NCBI RefSeq assembly: GCF_002688585.1
Contig: NZ_CP024034.1
Coordinates: forward strand, 425,501-489,500
DNA length: 64,000 bases
Direction of reading: 5' to 3'
Origin: Candidatus Fonsibacter ubiquis
GTDB lineage: Bacteria > Pseudomonadota > Alphaproteobacteria > Pelagibacterales > Pelagibacteraceae
Part shown: positions 8,452 to 18,347 of the stretch, piece after piece
Position numbering within the stretch: position 1 is the first letter of the stretch
Layout: each line of letters opens with the position of its first letter
Position numbers and translations under genes: made by a program
Notes under the pieces: generated by a model
The model's input: the letters and a program-made list of their open reading frames with translations, nothing else
Told to the model about the DNA's origin: nothing
Database searches by the model: none

Positions 8452-11011
8452 CTTCACTTTTATTTTTTTTGCTTTTCTTTCTAGTTTTTTTACCACCCTT
8501 AGTCTCATCGTAAGCAATTCTTGCTGCAATCAGTACTAAAGCTTCCTCCATAGAAATATTTTCGGGATCTTTATCATCAGGAATTGTAGCATTTATAGTT
8601 TTATATTTAATATAAGGACCATATTGTCCTTTCATGATCTTAACAGGTTTTTTATCCTCAGGGTGTTCGCCTAGATTTTTGATCTCATTTGAAGTTCTTC
8701 TACCTGGTTTTGCTTCGGCAATTAAAGTAATTGCTCTATTTAATCCTAAAGAAAAAATATCCTCTGGGTTTTCCAATGAAGCAGATTTATTTTCGCATTT
8801 TACGTATGGCCCAAATCTTCCTACGTTTAAAGTAATATCCTGTGAATTTTCTGGATATTGACCTAGTACTTTCGGAAGTGATGCTAAAAATTTACATTTA
8901 TCTAAATCCAATGAGTCCAAAGAGATACCTTTAGGTATGGACACATTTCTAAGATTTTTTTCGTCATTTCCAATTTGTAGATAAGGGCCGAATCTTCCTT
9001 TTTTTAAAACGATTTTTTCTTTATTATCAGTTTCACCAAATACTTTTGGCTCAGCTAGAAAATCTTGTTCAGCTGCTTTCGCTCTTGATAAAGGTCTTGT
9101 AAATTTACATTCAGGATAGTTTGAACAGCCAATAAATGCTCCAAATCTCCCGTTTTTTAAACTAAGTTCACCATTATTACAGTTTTTACATTTTTTAGAG
9201 ATCTTTCCATCAGCGTCTTTATCAAAAATAATATCTCCTAAGCTTTCATTTAATAAATCGAGCACTGCTCTTGTTCTTAATTCTTTAACTTCATTAATAT
9301 TTTTGTAAAATTCTTTCCAAAAATTTTCTAAAACTTTAAGATATTCAATTTTACCTGTTGTAATTTCATCTAAGCTATCTTCAAGGGTTGCGGTAAAATT
9401 ATAATCAACATATTTAGTAAATAATTTATCTAAGAAAGCTGTTATAAGCTTGCCTCTATCTGTAGGAATAAAACGTTTTGTAATAAGCTCAACATAGTTT
9501 CTAGCTGATAATACTGAAATAATACTAGCATAAGTGGAAGGTCTTCCTATTCCCAATTCCTCTAATTTTTTAACCAAACTTGCCTCAGAAAATCTTGGTG
9601 GCGGCTCAGTAAAATGTTGCTCAGTATTAAATTTTGGATTTTCTAGTTTTTCATTTATTTTTACTTCTGGTAATATTTTTTGATCATTTTCTTCATCTTT
9701 ATCGACCTCATCTTCTTCCTTCACATCTTGGTATAATTTTAAAAAACCATCGAATACTTGAACAGATCCTGTTGCTCTAAAAGTTATAGATTTTGATGGA
9801 TTTAATATCTCCAATGTACATCTTTCATATTCAGCATTTTCCATTTGAGAGGCAAGTGTTCTATTCCAAATAAGCTCGTATAATCTTGCCTGATCTTTAT
9901 CTAAAATAGATCTCATTTTTTCAGGTGTTCTTAGAATATCGGTAGGTCTAATTGCTTCATGTGCCTCTTGGGCATTTTTTGCTTTTTTTCCTGAATAATT
10001 TCTAGCTTCGCTTGGTAAGTACTTCTTACCAATTACTTTATCTATGTAATTTCTACATTCTTTTACAGCATCTTGAGAAATATTAGTTCCATCAGTTCTC
10101 ATATAAGTAATTAAGCCAACGGTATCTCCTTCAAAATCGATTCCTTGATAAAGTCTTTGTGCAATTTGCATCGTTCTTGAAGCTGAAAATCCTAATTTTT
10201 TTGAAGCCTCTTGTTGCATAGTAGAGGTTGTAAAAGGAGCATATGGACTTCTTCGGTATGGCTTCTTATCAATACTTGCAATATTGAAACTTTCTTTTTT
10301 AATTTGCTCTAAGACATTTTTTATTTCCTGTTCATTTTTGAATGAAAATTTTTCAATTTTATTTCCTTTAAAAGAATAAAGTCTTGCGTTTAATTCTTTT
10401 TTTTGTTGAGTTAAAAAAGTACAAGCAAAAGTCCAATATTCTTGGGGCTTAAATAATTCAATATCATGCTCTCTATCAACAATAAGTCTAAGAGCAACAG
10501 ACTGAACTCTACCAGCTGATTTTGACCCTGGAAGTTTTGTCCATAGAATAGGGGAGATATTAAAACCAACTAAATAATCTAAAGCTCGTCTAGCCATATA
10601 GGCATTAACAAGCTCAGGATTAATATCTCTGGGATTGCTAATACCATTTTCTACTGCCTTCTTTGTGATCTCATTAAATACGACTCTTTCAAATTTTTTA
10701 TCTTTAATTTTTTTATTTTCTTCTAAAATACATTTTAAATGCCAAGCAATAGCTTCCCCTTCGCGATCTGGATCTGTTGCTAAAATAATTCTATCCGCAT
10801 CAATTGCATAATCGGTAATTTCTTTTAAATGTTTTTTTGATCCAGGATCAATTTCCCAAATCATCTTAAAATCATGCTCCGTGTCAACAGATCCATTTTT
10901 TGATGGAAGATCTCTAACGTGTCCGTAGCTTGCTAAGACTTTATAATCAGAACCTAAATATTTATTAATTGTTTTTGCTTTAGCAGGACTTTCAACGATA
11001 ACTAAATTCAT
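8444..11011 (-). CDS. topA: DNA topoisomerase I
   Basis: 855 aa from the ATG at 11011, giving the canonical MNLVIVESPAKAKTI start; an in-frame upstream extension lacks similarity. The type IA enzyme relaxes negative supercoils. The Toprim domain has DPDREGE at residues 80-86, and the active-site Tyr303 is in LITYMRTDGTN. One four-Cys zinc finger follows (CKNC ... CSNYPEC), then several TopA C-terminal repeats with GRFGPY or GQYGPY, and a Lys-rich tail. The 86-nt leader holds two direct TTTGACA copies, which may allow independent transcription. Confidence 0.96.
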   Translation of the reverse strand: MNLVIVESPAKAKTINKYLGSDYKVLASYGHVRDLPSKNGSVDTEHDFKMIWEIDPGSKKHLKEITDYAIDADRIILATDPDREGEAIAWHLKCILEENKKIKDKKFERVVFNEITKKAVENGISNPRDINPELVNAYMARRALDYLVGFNISPILWTKLPGSKSAGRVQSVALRLIVDREHDIELFKPQEYWTFACTFLTQQKKELNARLYSFKGNKIEKFSFKNEQEIKNVLEQIKKESFNIASIDKKPYRRSPYAPFTTSTMQQEASKKLGFSASRTMQIAQRLYQGIDFEGDTVGLITYMRTDGTNISQDAVKECRNYIDKVIGKKYLPSEARNYSGKKAKNAQEAHEAIRPTDILRTPEKMRSILDKDQARLYELIWNRTLASQMENAEYERCTLEILNPSKSITFRATGSVQVFDGFLKLYQDVKEEDEVDKDEENDQKILPEVKINEKLENPKFNTEQHFTEPPPRFSEASLVKKLEELGIGRPSTYASIISVLSARNYVELITKRFIPTDRGKLITAFLDKLFTKYVDYNFTATLEDSLDEITTGKIEYLKVLENFWKEFYKNINEVKELRTRAVLDLLNESLGDIIFDKDADGKISKKCKNCNNGELSLKNGRFGAFIGCSNYPECKFTRPLSRAKAAEQDFLAEPKVFGETDNKEKIVLKKGRFGPYLQIGNDEKNLRNVSIPKGISLDSLDLDKCKFLASLPKVLGQYPENSQDITLNVGRFGPYVKCENKSASLENPEDIFSLGLNRAITLIAEAKPGRRTSNEIKNLGEHPEDKKPVKIMKGQYGPYIKYKTINATIPDDKDPENISMEEALVLIAARIAYDETKGGKKTRKKSKKNKSEDE

Positions 11012-11034
11012 AAGTTTTAAGTAAAAGGAAGAAC

Positions 11035-11060
11035 TGTCAAAATTTTGTATCTTTGTCAAA
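11035..11060 (-). promoter_or_regulatory. Two direct TTTGACA repeats upstream of topA
   Basis: On the minus strand TTTGACA occurs twice, with starts 19 bp apart (plus-strand TGTCAAA at 11035-11041 and 11054-11060), 24-49 nt before the topA ATG. TTGACA is the -35 consensus, but no clean TATAAT lies 17 nt after either copy. A promoter or a repressor/activator site is possible; neither is proven. Confidence 0.25.
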
Positions 11061-11097
11061 TTTCGAAAAAAAATTGTATAAAAAAGTCTATAATTGC

Positions 11098-11658
11098 TTA
11101 GAATTTTTCTTTTATTAAGGAAGCAATGTTTTGTCTATGAGTGAAAATTGAAAATACAAAATAAAACAAAATTAATATAAAAATTTTTTGATCAAAGAAA
11201 ATAAAAGCTGTAAGTGTTACAACTAAATATCCTAATAATGCTGAAACAGCCGATATTCTAAAAATTGAAAGCATAATTAACCATGCACTAATAAAAATAA
11301 CCGACAAATAAAAATTAATTACTAATAAGCTACCGATAAATGTTGCAACTCCTTTTCCTCCTTTAAATTTTAGCCACACTGGAAAAATATGAGCAAGAAA
11401 AACAATTACTGCTGAGTAATAAGTTAGTTCATTGTAATACTCTGTTGTTATCAAAACTGATAAAGTACCTTTGAGTCCGTCAAGTAGAAGAGTTAGAGCA
11501 GCAATAAATTTATTACCTGTCCTTAATACATTTGTTGCTCCAATGTTTCCGGACCCAATTTTTCTAACATCACCTAAACCAGCAATTTTTGTGAGGATTA
11601 ATCCAAAAGGTATGGAGCCTAATATATAAGAGTAGAAAGTAACTATAAGTACGTCCAT
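11098..11658 (-). CDS. plsY: Acyl-phosphate:glycerol-3-phosphate acyltransferase PlsY
   Basis: 186 aa, an inner-membrane protein with about five hydrophobic helices. It acylates glycerol 3-phosphate using acyl-phosphate made by PlsX (also in this window, at 49.4 kb). The three family motifs are present: GSIPFG at residues 14-19, GSGNIGATN at 35-43 and KFKGGKGVATF near 97. The start overlaps the pyrC' stop by one base. Topology and motif order match PlsY of normal length. Confidence 0.94.
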   Translation of the reverse strand: MDVLIVTFYSYILGSIPFGLILTKIAGLGDVRKIGSGNIGATNVLRTGNKFIAALTLLLDGLKGTLSVLITTEYYNELTYYSAVIVFLAHIFPVWLKFKGGKGVATFIGSLLVINFYLSVIFISAWLIMLSIFRISAVSALLGYLVVTLTAFIFFDQKIFILILFYFVFSIFTHRQNIASLIKEKF

Positions 11659-12947
11659 TATCCCTCAAATACTAAATTTCCGTTTATAAATGTTTTTTCA
11701 ACCTTACCTTGCATTCTTCTTTTCTCAATGGCGGTATTTTTTGATTTTGATTTGATTTTTTCCTTTTCAACAACCCAAGGCTTATCAAGATTAACAACTG
11801 CTATATCAGCGTCACTACCAATTGATAAATTTCCTGCGTTGATATTTAATATTTTTGCAGGATTACAAGTTAAAGTTTTTATAAGTGTTTTGAGATCACA
11901 AGATTGATTGTGATAAAGCTCCAAAGTTAGAGATAATAAAGTTTCAATTCCAGAAGCTCCAGTTGCTGCTTGTTGAAATGGTAAACGTTTTGATTCTTCA
12001 TCTTCAGGTTTATGATCTGAAACGATAACATCGATTATCCCTTTTTTAATAGCATCAATTAAAGCTAGGCGATCATTTTCAGTTCTAAGAGGAGGGGATA
12101 ATTTTAAGAAAGTTCTAAAATCTCCAATATCATTTTCATTTAATGATAAATTATTTATTGAAACACCAGTTGTAAATTCTAACCCTTTATTTTTATAAGT
12201 TTCGATTACTGGAAGAGATGCTTTTGAGGATATAGTGGATATATGGTATCTGTTTTTATAAAGTTCTAATAAGCTTAAATCTCTTTCTATAATAATTTTT
12301 TCTGCTATATCTGGAATCCCTTTTAGTCCTAATCTTGTAGATACCTCGCCCTCATTAACTGAACCGTTGGTTGATAGTTCGTTGTCTTGAGGAAATTGAA
12401 TAATTAAACTATTTAGATTTTTTGAATAATTAAATATTTTATCCATTACTCTGTTGTTTTGAACGCACTTAATTCCATCCGTAAAACCTATAGCGCCAAT
12501 AATTCCAAGCAAACCAAACTCCGACATTTCATTGCCCTCAAGATTTTTTGTAAGAGTTGCAAGGGGATAAATTTTAATTTGCGACTTATCTTTTGCTCTT
12601 CTTTTTGTGAAATCTAATATAGAGCCATTGTCAATAACTGGCATAGTATTTGGCATTGTTACAACAGAAGTAACTCCGCCTGATAGAGCTGCTTCACTTA
12701 AAGTTCTGAAATTTTCTTTATATTCAAAGCCTGGCTCTCCAACAAAAACTCTCATATCAACAATTCCTGGAATTGAGATATTGCCTTTACAATCTATAAT
12801 TTCACAATCTTTTGGAACATTATTTTTAGTTACATTTTTTCCAATTGCTTTTATTTTTCCATTATCATCGATTAAAATTCCACCTACTTCATCAATATTA
12901 TTTTGTGGATCTATTATTCTTGTATTAATTAATAGCTTCGTTTTCAT
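11658..12947 (-). CDS. pyrC: Dihydroorotase-like protein, probably inactive PyrC' (PyrX)
   Basis: 429 aa, amidohydrolase fold of the class I dihydroorotase family. The metal ligands are largely gone: the usual HxH after the first strand is R66-V-F68 in [11 protein letters not shown]; the usual HxED His is replaced in IIQFPQD near 183; the second His of HiaHvS is T238 in YHISTIS. Asp311 in SDHKPED remains. Such non-catalytic dihydroorotases are known to assemble with aspartate carbamoyltransferase. The ATG overlaps pyrB by 4 nt, supporting a structural partnership; an active PyrC would then be encoded elsewhere. Many databases would label this simply dihydroorotase. Confidence 0.85.
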   Translation of the reverse strand: MKTKLLINTRIIDPQNNIDEVGGILIDDNGKIKAIGKNVTKNNVPKDCEIIDCKGNISIPGIVDMRVFVGEPGFEYKENFRTLSEAALSGGVTSVVTMPNTMPVIDNGSILDFTKRRAKDKSQIKIYPLATLTKNLEGNEMSEFGLLGIIGAIGFTDGIKCVQNNRVMDKIFNYSKNLNSLIIQFPQDNELSTNGSVNEGEVSTRLGLKGIPDIAEKIIIERDLSLLELYKNRYHISTISSKASLPVIETYKNKGLEFTTGVSINNLSLNENDIGDFRTFLKLSPPLRTENDRLALIDAIKKGIIDVIVSDHKPEDEESKRLPFQQAATGASGIETLLSLTLELYHNQSCDLKTLIKTLTCNPAKILNINAGNLSIGSDADIAVVNLDKPWVVEKEKIKSKSKNTAIEKRRMQGKVEKTFINGNLVFEG

Positions 12948-13891
12948 TTGTTATTACCGCATATAATTTTTAAACAAGCCATTCTAACCGCAACTCCCAT
13001 CTCAACTTGCTCTTTGATAATACTTCGGTTGATGTCGTCAGCTAAAGTTGTGTCAATTTCAACCCCTCTATTCATTGGACCTGGATGCATTATCAATGCG
13101 TTTGGATGAGCTTTGGTAATTTTTTTATAATCTAGACCGTAAAATTCATAATATTCCCTGGTTGAAGGAACGTAGGATCCTTGCATACGTTCGGTTTGAA
13201 GTCGTAGCATCATTACGATGTCAGATCCTTCAAGGCCCTTGTTCATATCTGTGAATGCTTTAACTCCAAGACTTTCAATATTTTTTGGCATTAAGGTAGG
13301 AGGGGCAATCACTCTTACTTCAGCCCCCAACATATTAAGTAAGTAGATATTTGATCGTGCAACTCTAGAGTGCATTATGTCGCCACAAATTGAAATTCTC
13401 AAACCTTCAATTTTTGCTTTTTTAATTTTAATTGTGAGAGCATCAAGTAATGCTTGTGTTGGATGTTCTCTCCAACCATCGCCTGCATTAATGACTGAAC
13501 AATTTACTTTTTGCGCTAAAAGATTTGCAGCTCCTGAATCTTGATGTCTTATAATCAAAACATCAGGATGCATTGCATTCAAGGTCATTGCTGTATCAAT
13601 TAAGGTTTCACCTTTTTTGATTGCGGAGTTTGATACATTCATATTCATCACATCAGCGCCTAATCTTTTTCCTGCAAGTTCAAATGAACTTAAAGTTCTA
13701 GTAGAAGACTCAAAAAATAAATTAATTTGAGTTTTGCCGGTTAAGATATTTAATTTTTTTTGTTCCCTTTTGTTAAAGTCAACAAATTGCATTGACTCAT
13801 CAAGAATGTAATTTATTTCGGGAATAGATAGAGATTGAATGCCTAAGAGGTGTTTGTGTCTGAATTTAACAGCTTCTTTTTGTATAGCCAT
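12944..13891 (-). CDS. pyrB: Aspartate carbamoyltransferase catalytic chain
   Basis: 315 aa from the ATG at 13891; a TTG three codons upstream is less likely. It condenses carbamoyl phosphate and aspartate, the committed step of pyrimidine synthesis. The carbamoyl-phosphate loop FFESSTRT is at residues 59-66, [10 protein letters not shown] at 143-152 and [11 protein letters not shown] near the C-terminus. No pyrI regulatory chain is seen. It heads the minus-strand run pyrB-pyrC'-plsY-topA-ridA, with a good promoter at 13902-13930. Confidence 0.95.
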   Translation of the reverse strand: MAIQKEAVKFRHKHLLGIQSLSIPEINYILDESMQFVDFNKREQKKLNILTGKTQINLFFESSTRTLSSFELAGKRLGADVMNMNVSNSAIKKGETLIDTAMTLNAMHPDVLIIRHQDSGAANLLAQKVNCSVINAGDGWREHPTQALLDALTIKIKKAKIEGLRISICGDIMHSRVARSNIYLLNMLGAEVRVIAPPTLMPKNIESLGVKAFTDMNKGLEGSDIVMMLRLQTERMQGSYVPSTREYYEFYGLDYKKITKAHPNALIMHPGPMNRGVEIDTTLADDINRSIIKEQVEMGVAVRMACLKIICGNNK

Positions 13892-13901
13892 TAAAATCAA
13901 C

Positions 13902-13930
13902 TCTATACTTGCAAACTATAAAGCTTGCAA
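13902..13930 (-). promoter_or_regulatory. pyrB promoter
   Basis: Reading the minus strand: TTGCAA (13930-13925), a 17-nt spacer and TATAGA (13907-13902), 10 nt before the pyrB ATG. CTTGCAA occurs twice on the plus strand (13909-13915 and 13924-13930), 15 nt apart, overlapping both promoter elements; the second copy extends to the palindrome CTTGCAAG. This could be an operator, but the sequence alone does not show it. Confidence 0.55.
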
Positions 13931-13948
13931 GCATTAAATTTAAATCAC

Positions 13949-14428
13949 TTATTTTATTAGATTTTTATAATAATCAATAAAGCCTTGCAAAATAAAGGCG
14001 GCAGAATTTTCATCTAGTTTTTTCTGCTTCTTTGTTACGTTAATTGATAATTTTGACATACCTTTGTAAGCACCCTCACTAGAGAGTCTTTCATCCCAAA
14101 GAGTTACTGGAATAGAAAGTTGTTCAGTTAAACTTTTAGAAAAGTCTCTTGCAGACTGCGCTCTTGGACCAAGTGAACCATCCATATTAATAGGGTTGCC
14201 AACTACAATGCCCTCTACATTATTTTCTTTAATTATATTTCTTAATTCAATTATGAAAAATTTAAGTTGTGTAAACTCAATTGTAGTTAAAGGAGTTGCA
14301 ATATTATGATTTTCATCACAAATGGAGATGCCTATATTTTTTTTTCCATGATCAATTCCAATTAATCTGGATTGTTTATTTATTATTTCTGCAAATTTAT
14401 CGTTCTCTAATAGGTTGTAAGTTTTCAT
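13949..14428 (-). CDS. ruvX: Putative pre-16S rRNA nuclease / Holliday-junction resolvase-like YqgF
   Basis: 159 aa, RNase H-fold YqgF family, implicated in 16S rRNA 5'-end maturation. The first acidic residue is Asp26 in GIDHGKKNIG; VVGNPINMDGS and the later LWDERLSS give the second and third conserved elements, and the C-terminal DENSAAFILQGFID helix carries the final Asp. It is divergent from gatC across 37 nt. In alphaproteobacteria yqgF commonly sits between pyrB and gatC, as here. Confidence 0.92.
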   Translation of the reverse strand: MKTYNLLENDKFAEIINKQSRLIGIDHGKKNIGISICDENHNIATPLTTIEFTQLKFFIIELRNIIKENNVEGIVVGNPINMDGSLGPRAQSARDFSKSLTEQLSIPVTLWDERLSSEGAYKGMSKLSINVTKKQKKLDENSAAFILQGFIDYYKNLIK

Positions 14429-14465
14429 TAAAATGTTAATTTAACTGGATTTACCATTAAGTCTA

Positions 14466-14753
14466 ATGTCAATTAACAAAGATACTATTAAGAAAATATC
14501 AAAGCTAGCTAGGATATCAGTAACCAACGAAGAGACTGATAGACTTGAGAAAGATTTAAATTCCATTTTAAAATTTGTTGAACAATTAAAAGAGCTTAAT
14601 ACTGATAAAATTGCACCGATCGCCTCGGTATCTGATCAACCTCTTACAATGAGCGAGGATGAGGTTAAAAAAATTAATGAAAAAAAAGAAATTTTACAAA
14701 ATGCCCCTGATAAAAATACTAATTATTATATTGTTCCAAAGGTTATCGAATAA
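14466..14753 (+). CDS. gatC: Asp/Glu-tRNA(Asn/Gln) amidotransferase subunit C
   Basis: 95 aa, normal length. GatC is the small subunit that holds GatA and GatB together. The N-terminal [14 protein letters not shown] helix and the PIASVSD segment, which wraps GatA, match the family, as does the C-terminal NAP-type [17 protein letters not shown]. It is followed 2 nt later by gatA. Presence of GatCAB indicates that Gln-tRNA and/or Asn-tRNA are made by transamidation. Confidence 0.94.
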   Translation: MSINKDTIKKISKLARISVTNEETDRLEKDLNSILKFVEQLKELNTDKIAPIASVSDQPLTMSEDEVKKINEKKEILQNAPDKNTNYYIVPKVIE

Positions 14754-14755
14754 AC

Positions 14756-16222
14756 ATGACCGATCTTGCAAAATTAACTTTAGTTGAAAGCATTAAGTAT
14801 GTTAAAGAAAAAAAATGCAGCGCCTCAGAACTAGTTGGCGCATATATTAAAAGAATAGAAAAATCAGATAAATTAAACTGTTTTAATACTAAGGATTTAG
14901 AAAATGCTCATAGTAAAGCAAAGAAAATAGATACTAATCGGAAATTAGATAAAGCTTTAGTTGGAGCTCCCATTGCTGTTAAAGACTTATTTTGCACCAA
15001 AGGTGTTAAAACAACTGCTTCTAGTAAAATTTTATCAAATTTTATTCCAACTTATGAGTCTACCGTTACAGAAAAACTTTGGAATGAAGATGCTATTTTA
15101 ATTGGAAAATTAAACTCAGATGAATTTGCAATGGGTTCATCAAATGAGACTAGTAATTTTGGTAATGTTTTAAATCCATATCGTTTAAATAATCAAAATC
15201 TTGTTCCTGGAGGATCTTCAGGAGGTTGCGCAAGTGCAGTTGCTGCTGACTTAACGAGTGCTACTATTGGAACAGATACTGGTGGAAGTATTCGTCAACC
15301 AGCTGCATTTACGGGCATTGTCGGTTTAAAGCCTACTTATGGTCGTTGTTCTAGATGGGGAATAGTTGCTTTTGCATCTTCTCTAGATCAAGCAGGCCCC
15401 ATGACCAAAGATGTCAAAGATGCTGCCTTAATGCTTGATGTTATTTCAGGTTATGATGAAAAAGATTCAACATCTGCAAAAAAACCAAAGAGTTCATTTC
15501 TAAGCTCAATTAAAAATAATGTTAAAGGTTTAAGGGTTGGAGTTCCAAAAGAATACCGCGTTGATAATATGCCAAAGGAAGTAGATGATTTATGGAAAGA
15601 AGGAATAAAAATTTTAAAAGATAATGGGGCTATTATTAAAGATATTTCATTACCGCATACAAAATATGCTCTTCCTACTTATTATATTATAGCGCCTGCT
15701 GAAGCTTCATCAAATTTGGCAAGATACGATGGAGTTAGATATGGATTTAGAGCGGAAGGAAAAGATTTAACCGAAATGTATGAAAATACTAGATCCGAAG
15801 GTTTCGGGGCTGAAGTTAAAAGAAGAATTATGATTGGCACTTACGTTTTATCCTCAGGTTATTATGATGCTTATTATTTAAAAGCCCAGAAGGTTAGAAA
15901 TTTAATCAAAATAGATTTTGATAATGCTTATAAAGATGTTGATGTAATTTTAACACCAACAACACCGACACCAGCTTTTAAATTTGGAGAAAATGCAGAC
16001 GATCCAATTGCTATGTATTTAAATGATATATTTACAGTTACTGCAAACTTAGCAGGCCTTCCTGCGATATCATTACCAATAAAACATAATAAAGACGGAC
16101 TACCTTTGGCTTTACAATTATTTGGAAAGTCTTTTGATGAACAAACATTATTAAACACTGCCTATTTTATAGAACAACAAGTTAATTTTAAATCACAAGT
16201 AAAAGATTGGTGGATGTTATGA
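14756..16222 (+). CDS. gatA: Asp/Glu-tRNA(Asn/Gln) amidotransferase subunit A
   Basis: 488 aa, amidase-signature family. It releases ammonia from glutamine for transfer through the complex to GatB. The Ser-cisSer-Lys triad is intact: Lys76 in AVKDLF, Ser154 in PGGSSGG and nucleophile Ser178 in [11 protein letters not shown]. The length and residue numbers match characterised GatA closely. The last codons overlap the gatB start by 4 nt (ATGA), so the two are translationally coupled. Confidence 0.96.
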   Translation: MTDLAKLTLVESIKYVKEKKCSASELVGAYIKRIEKSDKLNCFNTKDLENAHSKAKKIDTNRKLDKALVGAPIAVKDLFCTKGVKTTASSKILSNFIPTYESTVTEKLWNEDAILIGKLNSDEFAMGSSNETSNFGNVLNPYRLNNQNLVPGGSSGGCASAVAADLTSATIGTDTGGSIRQPAAFTGIVGLKPTYGRCSRWGIVAFASSLDQAGPMTKDVKDAALMLDVISGYDEKDSTSAKKPKSSFLSSIKNNVKGLRVGVPKEYRVDNMPKEVDDLWKEGIKILKDNGAIIKDISLPHTKYALPTYYIIAPAEASSNLARYDGVRYGFRAEGKDLTEMYENTRSEGFGAEVKRRIMIGTYVLSSGYYDAYYLKAQKVRNLIKIDFDNAYKDVDVILTPTTPTPAFKFGENADDPIAMYLNDIFTVTANLAGLPAISLPIKHNKDGLPLALQLFGKSFDEQTLLNTAYFIEQQVNFKSQVKDWWML

Positions 16223-17685
16223 GCGATAAAGAATTTAATTATTATATTTCTGGTGAAACTGGAAAATGGGAAGTTGTAATAGGTCTTGAAGTTCATGCAC
16301 AAGTAAGTTCAAATGCTAAATTATTTTCATCCTCTTCAACTAAATTTGGATCAGAGCCAAATTCACAGGTAAGTTTAATTGATGCTGCAATGCCTGGAAT
16401 GTTACCGGTGATTAATAAATTTTGTGTTGAACAAGCTGTTAGAACAGGACTTGGGTTGAAAGCTAAAATTAATTTACTTTCTATTTTTGATAGAAAAAAC
16501 TACTTTTACGCAGACTTACCCCAAGGTTATCAAATTTCTCAATTTAAACATCCAATTGTTGGAGAAGGGGAAGTGATCCTTGATATGCCTTATGGAACTA
16601 AAAAAATTGGAATTGAAAGACTTCATCTTGAGCAAGATGCAGGTAAAAGTTTGCACGATCAAGATCCAACAAAAACCTTTATTGATTTAAATAGATCAGG
16701 TGTTGCCTTAATGGAAATTGTAAGCAAACCAGATTTAAGATCACCCGAGGAAGTTGCAGAATATATCAAAAAATTGAGATCTATTATGCGTTATTTAGGT
16801 ACTTGCGATGGAAATATGGAGGAAGGTTCCCTTAGGGCAGATGTGAATGTATCTGTTAGAAAAATTGGAAGCAAAGAATTTGGGACACGTTGTGAGATTA
16901 AGAACGTAAACTCCATCAAGTTTATGCAACAAGCCATTCAATATGAAGCAAAAAGACAGGTAGAACTTCTAGAGGATGGAAAAAAAATTGATCAGGAAAC
17001 AAGATTGTTTGATACTAAAAAAAATGAAACGCGACAGATGCGTAGCAAAGAAGATGCTCATGATTATAGATATTTTCCAGATCCAGATCTTCCACCATTA
17101 AAATTTGAGCAAACTTTTGTAGATCAAATAAAGAAAAACTTACCTGAGTTACCAGATGATAAAAAAGAACGTTTAATTAAAGTTTATAAACTTTCAAATT
17201 ATGAGGCCGGAGTTTTAATATCAGATAAGGATACTTCTGATTATTTTGAAGATGTTGCAAAAAATTCAGATGTAAAACTTGCAATTAACTGGGTAATTGG
17301 TGACCTGTTTGCAGCTTTAAATAAGATTGGAAAATCTATTAAAGAGTCTCCTATTTCATCTAAAAATTTATCAAAGTTAATCCAATTGATAAAAAACAAT
17401 ACAATTTCTGGAAGAATTGCCAAAGAAGTTTTTGAATTAATGATTAATGATAATAGAGATCCAAAAGTTATCGTTGAAGAAAAGGGACTTGTTCAAGAAA
17501 GTAATGTTGATGAATTAGAAAAAATTATTGAAAAAGTATTAAAAGATAACTCTGAAAAAGTTGCAGAATATAAGTCTGGCAAAGATAAATTATTTGGATT
17601 TTTCGTAGGTTCTGTAATTAAAGAGTCTAAAGGTAAAGCTAATCCTGCTTTAGTTAATGATATTTTAAAGAAAAAACTTTCATAA
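16219..17685 (+). CDS. gatB: Asp/Glu-tRNA(Asn/Gln) amidotransferase subunit B
   Basis: 488 aa from the ATG at 16219; TTG/GTG codons slightly upstream (from 16207) are alternatives, but the ATGA overlap with gatA favours 16219. GatB phosphorylates and amidates Glu- or Asp-tRNA. Seen: VIGLEVHAQ near residue 21, [18 protein letters not shown], the Arg/His-rich [15 protein letters not shown], and a C-terminal YqeY-like tail domain that binds tRNA and ends [16 protein letters not shown]. Confidence 0.96.
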   Translation: MSDKEFNYYISGETGKWEVVIGLEVHAQVSSNAKLFSSSSTKFGSEPNSQVSLIDAAMPGMLPVINKFCVEQAVRTGLGLKAKINLLSIFDRKNYFYADLPQGYQISQFKHPIVGEGEVILDMPYGTKKIGIERLHLEQDAGKSLHDQDPTKTFIDLNRSGVALMEIVSKPDLRSPEEVAEYIKKLRSIMRYLGTCDGNMEEGSLRADVNVSVRKIGSKEFGTRCEIKNVNSIKFMQQAIQYEAKRQVELLEDGKKIDQETRLFDTKKNETRQMRSKEDAHDYRYFPDPDLPPLKFEQTFVDQIKKNLPELPDDKKERLIKVYKLSNYEAGVLISDKDTSDYFEDVAKNSDVKLAINWVIGDLFAALNKIGKSIKESPISSKNLSKLIQLIKNNTISGRIAKEVFELMINDNRDPKVIVEEKGLVQESNVDELEKIIEKVLKDNSEKVAEYKSGKDKLFGFFVGSVIKESKGKANPALVNDILKKKLS

Positions 17686-17686
17686 A

Positions 17687-18346
17687 GTGTTTAAGTCGAT
17701 TGAAAATTCAGCTGAACTACAGAAGTATATTTTTACTTATGGTGTTAATGAACATCCTTTGCAGAAAGAAATTAGAGAATATACAGAAAAAAATCTTGGT
17801 AATTCCGCAATAATGCAAATCAGTCCAGACCAAGGAGCCTTGCTACAATTTATTATCAAAAGTTCAAATATTCAAAACTGCTTAGAGATTGGAACTTTTA
17901 CAGGTTACAGCGCTTTAACCATGGCGTTGGCTCTTCCTGAAAACGGATCAATTGTTAGTTTAGATATCGATAAAGTAAACACCGATATTGCAAAAAAATA
18001 TTGGAGCAAACATAGTGTTGGAAAAAAAATTGATTTCATTTTAGCTCCAGCGCTAGAGACGATGGAGGAATTTATTAATCAAGATAAAATGTTTGATTTA
18101 ATTTTTATTGATGCAGATAAAAAAAATTACAAAAACTATTTTTTAAAATCTCTTGAGCTTTTGGAAAAAGATGGAATTATTATTATTGATAATACACTTT
18201 GGAAAGGAAAAGTGTTTGATTTAAATATCACGGACGATCAGACAAATTCTATTAGAGAATTTAATAGTTTCGTAAGAGATTTTAAGGGCACTGATAGTAT
18301 GATATTACCTATCGCAGATGGTATGACTATTTGTAGAAAATTATAA
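17687..18346 (+). CDS. SAM-dependent O-methyltransferase (family 3)
   Basis: 219 aa, starting at a GTG one base after the gatB stop. It is a class I methyltransferase of the caffeoyl-CoA/catechol O-methyltransferase family. The SAM site LEIGTFTGYSALTMA is at residues 66-80, and metal-binding acidic residues are in FIDADKKNY and IIIDNTLW. Small-molecule catechols or hydroxylated compounds are family substrates; the actual substrate is unknown. It appears co-transcribed with gatCAB and trhO, which gives no metabolic clue. Confidence 0.85.
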   Translation: MFKSIENSAELQKYIFTYGVNEHPLQKEIREYTEKNLGNSAIMQISPDQGALLQFIIKSSNIQNCLEIGTFTGYSALTMALALPENGSIVSLDIDKVNTDIAKKYWSKHSVGKKIDFILAPALETMEEFINQDKMFDLIFIDADKKNYKNYFLKSLELLEKDGIIIIDNTLWKGKVFDLNITDDQTNSIREFNSFVRDFKGTDSMILPIADGMTICRKL

Positions 18347-18347
18347 A

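Noticed and set aside
12607-12966. 119-codon frame opposite pyrC'
   Set aside because: It is a shadow of the pyrC' coding strand with no family resemblance.
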